Position numbers and translations under genes: made by a program
Origin: Actinomycetota bacterium
GTDB taxonomy: Bacteria; Actinomycetota; Aquicultoria; Subteraquimicrobiales; UBA9087
Direction: 5' to 3'
Assembly: GCA_003491635.1 (NCBI GenBank)
Contig: DNCG01000029.1
Coordinates: 1 to 5,034, forward strand
DNA length: 5,034 nucleotides
Shown here: in pieces, positions 1-5,034 of the stretch
Layout of the letters: each line of letters opens with the position of its first letter
How positions within the stretch are numbered: the first letter of the stretch is position 1
The notes under the pieces: generated by a model
Seen by the model: the letters and a program-made list of their open reading frames with translations, nothing else
Databases searched by the model: none
What the model was told of the DNA's origin: nothing

Positions 1-30
1 AGGAACCAGGCACTAGGCACGAAGTGGGAG

Positions 31-70
31 GAGATACATAGAGACATATAGAGATACATGGAGATTGAGA
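31..70. repeat. Degenerate 10-bp tandem repeat upstream of mfd
   Basis: Four consecutive 10-bp blocks begin with GAGA or GAGAT at 31, 41, 51 and 61. Units one and three differ at one position (consensus GAGATACATR), unit two matches unit one at 8 of 10, and unit four has decayed to about 6 of 10. The period is exactly 10 with no gaps over the first three units. No open frame of note covers it. I infer non-coding tandem-repeat DNA; no function can be read from the sequence. Confidence 0.6.
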
Positions 71-92
71 CTCCGAGCTCTAAGCCGTAGAT

Positions 93-134
93 CTGTTAAC
101 TGTCAACTGTAAACGAGTTACTAATAACGAATTG
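93..134. repeat. Degenerate 7-bp tandem repeat upstream of mfd
   Basis: Read in steps of seven from 93, three successive units have the form CTGTNAA (93, 100, 107), followed by weaker units at 114, 121 and 128 that keep A/T-rich ends. The word ACTAATAACG at 120-129 recurs exactly at 4677-4686 in the mazG-eno spacer. Seven is not a multiple of three, which fits non-coding DNA. Heptanucleotide tandem repeats in spacers are known elsewhere (the STRR repeats of filamentous cyanobacteria); this is an analogy, not evidence of homology. Confidence 0.55.
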
Positions 135-208
135 TGATTCCTAACTTCCTTGATTTCAAGTTCCTTAGTTTCCTGACTTTTTGTTTGAAAGCCAGCAATT
201 AATTCGAG
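135..208. other. Repeat-like non-coding leader, further decayed
   Basis: On the minus strand this stretch is rich in AGGAA and TTAGGAA words spaced about 7 to 9 bp apart (forward TTCCT at 137, 145, 161 and 170). The same vocabulary appears on the plus strand at 4610-4640, so the two spacers resemble each other in opposite orientation. The 7-mer GCAATTA at 195-201 also occurs at 4649-4655. The resemblance runs past TTG 181, one reason to doubt that codon as the mfd start. An in-frame TAG lies at 166-168. No convincing -35/-10 pair was found. Confidence 0.4.
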
Positions 209-223
209 GCCTGGGTAAATCCT

Positions 224-240
224 GCCGAGGCCTACTTGGC
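224..240 (+). other. Possible small hairpin in the mfd leader
   Basis: GCCGAG (224-229) can pair with CTTGGC (235-240) around a 5-nt loop, with one G-U wobble. The same area can instead pair AGGCCT at 207-212 with AGGCCT at 228-233, so two mutually exclusive short stems are possible. A 12-bp A/T palindrome, AAAAATATTTTT, follows at 247-258, but its T run begins about 14 nt after the stem, too far for a standard intrinsic terminator. If mfd starts at 292 this is 5' leader RNA. Chance pairing is quite possible. Confidence 0.2.
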
Positions 241-280
241 TTACCTAAAAATATTTTTGCTTTCTTCTTCTTGCGTGACC

Positions 281-285
281 GGGGG
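281..285 (+). promoter_or_regulatory. Probable ribosome binding site for mfd
   Basis: A GGGGG run ends 6 nt before TTG 292, a good spacing for a Shine-Dalgarno element. Nothing purine-rich precedes the alternative starts TTG 181 or TTG 271, whose upstream sequence is T/C-rich. The site therefore helps decide the start. The same kind of G-run lies 4 nt before the eno ATG in this window, which supports its use here. Confidence 0.5.
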
Positions 286-291
286 TCAAAG

Positions 292-3200
292 TTGAGTTTG
301 AGGGTGCTCCTCGACTGTTTAAAGGAAAACGATAATTTCAGAAGGCTGGTTGGTGATCTACTGGCCAGGGAGAACCCAACCATTTTTGTTCCCGATCCCC
401 TTCGCCCCTATCTCTTGGCCGGGCTTTTTCGGGAAGTGAGAAAGCCCTTCCTGATCGTTGTCTCCACGGTGAAGGGTGCCCAGGAGCTGGCTAAGGATAT
501 GGCCAATTTCCTTCCCTCCGTTCTTCTCTTTCCCGATTGGGAGGTTCTTCCCTGCGAGCGGCTTTCGCCCAGGAGCGAGATAGTGGGGAGGCGACTGGAG
601 GTCTTGAATCGGCTTCAAAGCGGATCGCCCACCGTCACCGTCATCGCCGTCCAGACGCTCATGCAGAAAATTCCACCTCTCGCTGCTGGGTTGGCTGAGC
701 CATTAGAGATGAAGGTCGGTCAGGAGTACGATCTTCATGGGCTCTCGATGGAACTTCTGAGAATGGGTTACGAGCGGGTTCATCTGGTGGAGGCAAGGGG
801 GCATTTCAGCATCCGGGGAGGGATAGTAGATGTCTTCCCCCCAACCAGGGAGCACCCTTTGAGGATCGAGTTTTTTGGGGACGAGATAGAGTCCATTCGG
901 GAGTTCATGATCTCTTCTCAGCGTTCTATCTCCTCATTGGGGGGGATTTCGATCTTTTCCTGCCGCGAGCTCGTTTTAAATCGTCAAACCGCCGGGAGGG
1001 CCCTCGATCTTTTGCGGGAGAAGTCGTCCAGCGGAGAGCTGGGGGAAGATTTGAGGAGATTGAAGGAGATTTCCTATTTTGAGGGGATCGAGGTTTATTC
1101 TCCTTTCCTCCATGAGGAGCTGGGTACTCTTCTGGACTACTTTCCCTCGGGTGGGGTGGTGATCCTGCACGAAACCAGGGAGATTGAGGAAGAAGCGACC
1201 GAGTTCTACCTGCGACAAAGTAAGGCTTTGGATGAGGCTGCCCTTTCCGGGAGCATCCCCCCGCCACCTGTCTCGTATTATCTCTCTCCGGATGACCTCT
1301 TCGATCTTTGGTCGAAAAGACAGCAATTGGGGTTAGTCTCCATCAGAACGAGGTTTCGGGAGCGGCTACCGGAATTTCGGTGTTCCTCTGTGGAGCCGAT
1401 GCTGGGAAGCATCGATCGGCTCGAGAGGGTCGTAAAGGAACTCAAAGAGGACTTTCTCGTCTGCATCGTCTCCAGGGATCGGGGAGGCGCCGAGAGATTG
1501 AGAGAGGTGCTGGGGGAGAGGGGAATCGAGTCCATTCTTTGTCCGGATGAGTTCACCTTGAAGGTTCACCCTGAAGGGGAGATGCCTTTGACTCCCGGAA
1601 AAGTCATTTTAACCGTCGGGAATTTGAGTCGGGGGTTTATTTTCAAGGAGGCTGGTCTGGCCTGTTTGAGCGACTACGATATCTTCATCAAGCACAGGGA
1701 GGAGCGACGGGAGAGACAGACGAGGGCCCTTCCCTTGGTGGGTTTCGTGGATATTGAGGAGGGGGATTACGTCGTTCATGTGAATCACGGGATTGCCCGA
1801 TATGCTGGCCTATCTCAGCAGGAGGTGGAGGGAGTCGTTAGGGACTACATGGTCCTGGAGTATGCACAGGGGGATAAGTTGTACGTTCCAGCCGATCAGG
1901 TGCATAAAGTCTCCAAGTACATCGGAGAGAGTACCCAGCCGCCCAGGATATCCCGTTTAGGAGGAAGAGAGTGGTCGCGAGCCAAAAGGAGAGTGAGGGA
2001 ATCCGTCAAGAAGATGGCCTTCGATCTCCTAACTCTTTACGCTAAGCGGCTGAACAGCGAGGGCTTTTCCTTTTCACCCGACACGCCTTGGCAGAGGGAG
2101 CTGGAGGATGCCTTTCCCTTTGAGGAGACACCCGATCAGCAACATGCAATAGCCGATGTCAAGGATGACATGGAGGGTCCCAGACCGATGGATAGACTCG
2201 TCTGCGGCGATGTGGGTTACGGTAAGACCGAGGTGGCTATCAGGGCCACCTTCAAGGCGGTTATGGACGGCAAACAAGTGATTGTCCTGGTCCCCACCAC
2301 CATCCTGGCTCAGCAGCATTACAACAACTTCCGTGAGAGGCTCTCGGCCTTTCCAGCGGTTGTGGAGATGCTGAGCAGGTTCAAATCACCAAAAGAACAA
2401 AGGGGGATATCCGCCGATTTTGCTTTGGGGAAGGTGGATATCCTCATCGGGACCCATCGTCTTCTTCAGAGGGATGTTAAAGCCAAGGATCTGGGATTGG
2501 TCGTGGTCGACGAGGAGCAGCGTTTTGGGGTTGCCCATAAGGAACATCTGAAGAATTTGAAAGAGACGGTGGATGCGATCACCCTTACGGCTACCCCAAT
2601 TCCCAGGACTCTGCAGATGTCACTCGCTGGGATAAGGGATTTGAGCATCATCGATACTCCCCCCGAGGATCGCTACCCCGTCTACACCTATGTTGGTGAG
2701 GAGGACGAAGGACTCATCCAGAGCGCCGTTCGAAGGGAACTGGCCCGGGGCGGGCAGATCTATTATGTCCATAATCGAGTGGAGACCATCGATGGGGCTG
2801 CCCGGAGGGTGATGGAGTTGGTGTCCGAAGCCAGGATCGCCGTCGCCCACGGACAGATGCCCGAAGACGATTTGGAGCGGGTCATGCTCGATTTCCTGGC
2901 CAGGAAGTATGATGTCCTGGTCTGCACCACCATAATCGAGTCGGGGATAGATATTCCCTCGGTGAACACCCTCATTGTCGATGAGGCCAATAAGCTTGGC
3001 TTGGCCCAGCTTTATCAGTTGAGGGGGAGAGTGGGCAGAGCGAACCACCGGGCCTATGCTTACTTCTTTTTCTCGGACGAGACCCTGACATCGGCCGCCG
3101 CCGATAGATTAAAGACCATCGGAGAATTCACCGAGCTGGGATCGGGTTTAAAGATTGCCCTGAGGGATCTTGAGATCAGGGGGGCCGGAAACCTTCTCGG

Positions 3201-3735
3201 TCCCGAGCAGCACGGCCACATCGCCGCTGTGGGGTTTGAGCTCTACTGCCGGCTTCTGCAGGAGGCGGTGGAGGAGATTCGGGGAAAACCGGCCAAAAAG
3301 CCATTGGAGGTCAAGGTCGATCTTCCCGTGAATGCTTATATTCCTCGCGATTTCATCACCGAGGAGTTCTTGAGGATAGAGGCCTATCAGCGCATCGCTT
3401 CCATCAATGATCTTGAGAAAGCTAAAGAGGCAAGGGAGGAGCTCTGGGATAGATACGGCCCCTTGCCCCGCGAGACGGAAAACCTGATCGAGGTATGCAA
3501 ACTTAAGGTTATGGCGCGAGATGCGGGGATAGCCAATGTCCTCTGGGAAGAGGGCAACCTCCTTCTCTCTCCCTTCACATCCGGTGAGAAAGGGGCGGCT
3601 TCCCTCAAAGAATTTTATTCCGGTTTGGATTTCAACCCCAGGCGAAGAACCTTGATCCTTCGAGGCGTGGATGAAGGAGGAGTCCTCTCTTTTGGTCATC
3701 GATTGTTGGGTGATATAATACGACTGTCCTCCTGA
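292..3735 (+). CDS. mfd: Transcription-repair coupling factor Mfd (TRCF)
   Basis: Mfd is a cytoplasmic ATP-driven DNA translocase that pushes stalled RNA polymerase off damaged DNA and recruits UvrA for nucleotide excision repair. From TTG 292 it has 1147 residues, close to the E. coli length of 1148. In order: a UvrB-like N-terminus (EVLPCERLSP at about 84-93, RGGIVDVFPPT at about 175-185); an RNA polymerase-interaction domain (GDYVVHVNHGIARY at about 491-504, KLYVPADQV at about 529-537); a RecG-like motor with Walker A GDVGYGKTE (640-648, Lys645), DEEQ (740-743), TATPIPRT (766-773), TTIIESGIDIP (879-889) and QLRGRVGR (909-916); the translocation motif RDLEIRGAGNLLG (958-970); and a C-terminal TRCF domain. 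All motor motifs look intact. The frame is open back to TTG 181, adding 37 residues without a ribosome site or recognisable family sequence. mazG follows after 58 bp. Product very secure; start moderate. Confidence 0.97.
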   Translation: MSLRVLLDCLKENDNFRRLVGDLLARENPTIFVPDPLRPYLLAGLFREVRKPFLIVVSTVKGAQELAKDMANFLPSVLLFPDWEVLPCERLSPRSEIVGRRLEVLNRLQSGSPTVTVIAVQTLMQKIPPLAAGLAEPLEMKVGQEYDLHGLSMELLRMGYERVHLVEARGHFSIRGGIVDVFPPTREHPLRIEFFGDEIESIREFMISSQRSISSLGGISIFSCRELVLNRQTAGRALDLLREKSSSGELGEDLRRLKEISYFEGIEVYSPFLHEELGTLLDYFPSGGVVILHETREIEEEATEFYLRQSKALDEAALSGSIPPPPVSYYLSPDDLFDLWSKRQQLGLVSIRTRFRERLPEFRCSSVEPMLGSIDRLERVVKELKEDFLVCIVSRDRGGAERLREVLGERGIESILCPDEFTLKVHPEGEMPLTPGKVILTVGNLSRGFIFKEAGLACLSDYDIFIKHREERRERQTRALPLVGFVDIEEGDYVVHVNHGIARYAGLSQQEVEGVVRDYMVLEYAQGDKLYVPADQVHKVSKYIGESTQPPRISRLGGREWSRAKRRVRESVKKMAFDLLTLYAKRLNSEGFSFSPDTPWQRELEDAFPFEETPDQQHAIADVKDDMEGPRPMDRLVCGDVGYGKTEVAIRATFKAVMDGKQVIVLVPTTILAQQHYNNFRERLSAFPAVVEMLSRFKSPKEQRGISADFALGKVDILIGTHRLLQRDVKAKDLGLVVVDEEQRFGVAHKEHLKNLKETVDAITLTATPIPRTLQMSLAGIRDLSIIDTPPEDRYPVYTYVGEEDEGLIQSAVRRELARGGQIYYVHNRVETIDGAARRVMELVSEARIAVAHGQMPEDDLERVMLDFLARKYDVLVCTTIIESGIDIPSVNTLIVDEANKLGLAQLYQLRGRVGRANHRAYAYFFFSDETLTSAAADRLKTIGEFTELGSGLKIALRDLEIRGAGNLLGPEQHGHIAAVGFELYCRLLQEAVEEIRGKPAKKPLEVKVDLPVNAYIPRDFITEEFLRIEAYQRIASINDLEKAKEAREELWDRYGPLPRETENLIEVCKLKVMARDAGIANVLWEEGNLLLSPFTSGEKGAASLKEFYSGLDFNPRRRTLILRGVDEGGVLSFGHRLLGDIIRLSS

Positions 3736-3775
3736 AGAACCGGAATGAGCCGATTTGGTTTCCTGATAATTTCCC

Positions 3776-3783
3776 GAGGAGAG
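3776..3783 (+). promoter_or_regulatory. Ribosome binding site for mazG
   Basis: GAGGAGAG lies in the 58-bp mfd-mazG gap and is the only strong purine-rich site there. The core GAGGAG ends 12 nt before GTG 3794, longer than the usual 5-9 nt; counting the whole GAGGAGAG leaves 10 nt. The gap has no convincing terminator or promoter, so read-through from mfd is plausible. Confidence 0.5.
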
Positions 3784-3793
3784 AAGATTTTAG

Positions 3794-4576
3794 GTGAAGA
3801 AACGAAAGTCCTCTCAAAAGTATACCTTCGATTCCCTTCTGGAGATAATGGCCAGACTTCGCGGTCCCTTCGGTTGCCTGTGGGATAGAGAACAGACTCA
3901 CCAGAGCATCAAACAGCACCTGATTGAAGAAGCCTACGAGGTGGTGGATGCCATCGACCGGAAGAATTTTGACCATTTGAAGGAGGAGCTGGGCGATCTC
4001 CTTCTTCAGGTGGTCTTCCACGCTCAAATTGCCTCCGAGGAAGGTAGATTCGATATCGAGGATGTTCTGGAGGATATCACAACCAAACTGGTGAGGCGCC
4101 ACCCACATATCTTTGGCGATGTGAAGGTCTCCTCCTCTCAAGAGGTTTTGGAGAATTGGGAGTCGATCAAGAGAGGGGAAAGCGGTCGTTTCCTCCTGGC
4201 CGGCATCCCAAGATCTCTCCCGGCTCTCTTTCATGCGCTTAAGCTGCAGGAGAAGGCGGCTCGGGTGGGATTCGACTGGGAGGAGAAGGAACCCATCTTC
4301 GAAAAGCTCACCGAGGAGATCGCCGAGTTGAAGGAGGCTTGCCGCGAAGAGGGGCGGAAAAAAGATGAGATAGGGGATATTTTATTTACGGTGGTAAATC
4401 TGGCCCGTCGTCTGGGGGTTGATCCCGAGGACGCCTTGAGGGTGGTGAATGCGAAGTTCCGTCGGCGATTCGAGTTCATGGAGAAAAGGGCCAAAGAAGA
4501 GAGAAGAAGCCTGGAATCCATGTCCCTCGAGGAGAAGGATAGGTTGTGGGAAGAGGCGAAGAGTTTGGAGAAGTAA
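3794..4576 (+). CDS. mazG: Nucleoside triphosphate pyrophosphohydrolase MazG
   Basis: MazG hydrolyses NTPs and dNTPs to the monophosphate and pyrophosphate, cleaning the nucleotide pool; in E. coli it also influences (p)ppGpp-linked stress survival. The 260 residues match the two-domain E. coli form (263). The N-terminal domain has IEEAYE (44-49) with EELGD (64-68); the C-terminal domain has TEEIAE (173-178) with DEIGD (191-195). Both therefore keep the acidic metal-binding pattern EExxE plus ExxD. RRHPHIF (101-107), the linker stretch KLQEKAARVGFDW (150-162) and KFRRRFEFME (221-230) are also family hallmarks. GTG 3794 is chosen because TAG at 3791-3793 blocks any earlier start, and the next candidate, ATG 3848, would remove the conserved first helix (FDSLLEIM). 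Oddity: GCLWD at 27-31 where the family normally has GCPWD. It sits just downstream of mfd on the same strand. Identification is very secure. Confidence 0.96.
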   Translation: MKKRKSSQKYTFDSLLEIMARLRGPFGCLWDREQTHQSIKQHLIEEAYEVVDAIDRKNFDHLKEELGDLLLQVVFHAQIASEEGRFDIEDVLEDITTKLVRRHPHIFGDVKVSSSQEVLENWESIKRGESGRFLLAGIPRSLPALFHALKLQEKAARVGFDWEEKEPIFEKLTEEIAELKEACREEGRKKDEIGDILFTVVNLARRLGVDPEDALRVVNAKFRRRFEFMEKRAKEERRSLESMSLEEKDRLWEEAKSLEK

Positions 4577-4602
4577 TCGGCTGCCGGTCGGCCGGAACAG
4601 GG

Positions 4603-4693
4603 TTCAGGGATCAGGAACGAGGAATTAGGAATTAGAAATTCGAAGCTCGCAATTAGAAAATGGCTAATTTCGAATGACTAATAACGCAGTTAG
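4603..4693. repeat. Degenerate heptamer array in the mazG-eno spacer
   Basis: Read in steps of seven from 4603, the spacer resolves into 13 units. Those at 4610, 4617, 4624, 4631, 4638 and 4652 match the consensus ATTAGGA at 5 to 7 of 7 positions (ATTAGGA at 4624, ATTAGAA at 4631 and at 4652). Units after 4658 are much more decayed. ACTAATAACG at 4677-4686 is an exact copy of 120-129 upstream of mfd. No reading frame of interest crosses the spacer. I infer a non-coding short-tandem-repeat block. It may belong to a genome-wide spacer repeat family, which cannot be judged from one window. Confidence 0.6.
4647..4673 (+). other. Imperfect hairpin inside the heptamer array
   Basis: TCGCAATTAG (4647-4656) pairs with CTAATTTCGA (4664-4673) at 9 of 10 positions around the 7-nt loop AAAATGG. 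The stem is A/T-rich and no T tract follows, so it does not look like an intrinsic terminator. In such repetitive, low-complexity sequence a chance inverted repeat is likely. It lies between mazG and the eno ribosome site. Confidence 0.25.
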
Positions 4694-4710
4694 AAACGGG
4701 CGAGGAGATG

Positions 4711-4716
4711 AGGGGG
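4711..4716 (+). promoter_or_regulatory. Ribosome binding site for eno
   Basis: AGGGGG ends 4 nt before ATG 4721. A second purine-rich site, GAGGAG at 4702-4707, lies 13 nt upstream and abuts an out-of-frame ATG at 4708, which I regard as accidental. The two sites together make a strongly purine-rich initiation region, fitting a highly expressed glycolytic gene. Confidence 0.6.
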
Positions 4717-4720
4717 TTAT

Positions 4721-5034
4721 ATGACGAAGATAGAGAAGGTTCTGGCCAGGGAGATTCTGGATTCTCGCGGCAATCCCACGGTTGAGGTCGAGCTTTTCCT
4801 GGATGGAGGAGCCGTGGGGAGATTCGCCGTGCCTTCGGGTGCTTCCACTGGGACCTTTGAAGCCCTGGAGATTCGCAATGGCGATGCGGGGAGGTATCTG
4901 GGTAAGGGTGTGCTCAAGGCGGTGCGGAATGTAAATGAGGTGATCGCCCCGGCCATTCTGGGAATGGATGTTCTGCGCCAGCGGGAGCTGGATCTGAAGC
5001 TGATAGAGCTCGATGGGACGGAAAGCAAGAGAAG
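4721..5034 (+). CDS. eno: Enolase, N-terminal part (3' end outside window)
   Basis: Enolase interconverts 2-phosphoglycerate and phosphoenolpyruvate in glycolysis and gluconeogenesis, and is a Mg-dependent cytoplasmic enzyme. Only the first 104 residues are present, about a quarter of the usual ~430; no stop is reached before the window edge. They cover most of the N-terminal capping domain: REILDSRGNPTVEVE (10-24), the mobile active-site loop PSGASTG (38-44) whose serine takes part in metal binding in characterised enolases, LGKGV (60-64) and ELDGTE (96-101). The catalytic lysine, general-base glutamate and barrel metal ligands lie beyond the edge and cannot be checked. A minor departure is RNGD at 52-55, where bacterial enolases usually read RDGD. 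ATG 4721 places the protein start where family members begin and has a good ribosome site. Following mfd-mazG, the gene matches actinobacterial gene order. Confidence 0.96.
   Translation, partial: MTKIEKVLAREILDSRGNPTVEVELFLDGGAVGRFAVPSGASTGTFEALEIRNGDAGRYLGKGVLKAVRNVNEVIAPAILGMDVLRQRELDLKLIELDGTESKR

Noticed and set aside
1308..1550. 80-codon plus-strand frame inside mfd as an overlapping gene
   Set aside because: It is out of frame within continuous Mfd coding sequence, with no recognisable protein features.
2620..3048. Long minus-strand open frame opposite mfd
   Set aside because: It lies wholly opposite the conserved Mfd motor domain and shows no recognisable protein motif; it is a by-product of mfd codon use.
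3736..3775. Inverted AACC/GGTT words after the mfd stop as a terminator
   Set aside because: A 4-bp stem with a long loop and no T run is expected by chance.
3632..4234. 200-codon minus-strand open frame spanning the end of mfd and mazG
   Set aside because: It is antisense to two well-conserved genes and has no recognisable domain; the conserved residues are all in the plus-strand frames.
4577..4599. G/C-rich palindromic stretch right after the mazG stop (CCGG, TCGG, CCGG) as an intrinsic terminator
   Set aside because: The stem is only 4 to 5 bp and no T tract follows, so it does not meet the pattern of a rho-independent terminator.
4675..4684. TGACTAATAA as an extended -10 promoter element for eno
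   Set aside because: The TG is not correctly spaced from a TATAAT-like hexamer, there is no TTGACA-like box about 17 bp upstream, and the word is part of the shared repeat vocabulary.
4603..4693. CRISPR array
   Set aside because: Units are 7 bp, degenerate and contiguous without unique spacers; no cas gene is present.

Overview
This window is an ordinary bacterial housekeeping segment with all genes on the + strand: mfd (transcription-repair coupling factor), mazG (two-domain nucleoside triphosphate pyrophosphohydrolase) and the first ~104 codons of eno (enolase, cut by the right edge). No tRNA, rRNA, CRISPR array, insertion sequence, phage gene or toxin/defence gene was seen. I did not find a previously undescribed system.

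Layout: 1-291 is non-coding leader DNA made largely of degenerate short tandem repeats (a 10-bp array, then 7-bp units). mfd most likely starts at TTG 292, although its frame is open from TTG 181, and ends at 3735. A 58-bp gap with a GAGGAGAG ribosome site leads to mazG (GTG 3794 to TAA 4576). A 144-bp gap holds another degenerate heptamer array sharing words with the first region, followed by a GGGGG ribosome site and eno from ATG 4721.

Organism: the order mfd-mazG-eno with a stand-alone MazG resembles Actinobacteria (Mycobacterium has mfd-mazG-lpqU-eno), here without an intervening lpqU. In Bacillus the MazG homologue is fused to a methylase domain and eno lies elsewhere. Moderate GC by eye, GTG/TTG starts and repeat-rich spacers would fit a deep-branching or uncultured actinobacterial or neighbouring lineage. 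This is inference from gene order, not a phylogenetic placement.

Functionally, Mfd clears stalled RNA polymerase and recruits nucleotide excision repair, MazG removes non-canonical or excess NTPs, and enolase makes phosphoenolpyruvate. The first two share a genome and nucleotide-pool maintenance theme and could be co-transcribed. Eno is a metabolic neighbour separated by the repeat spacer.
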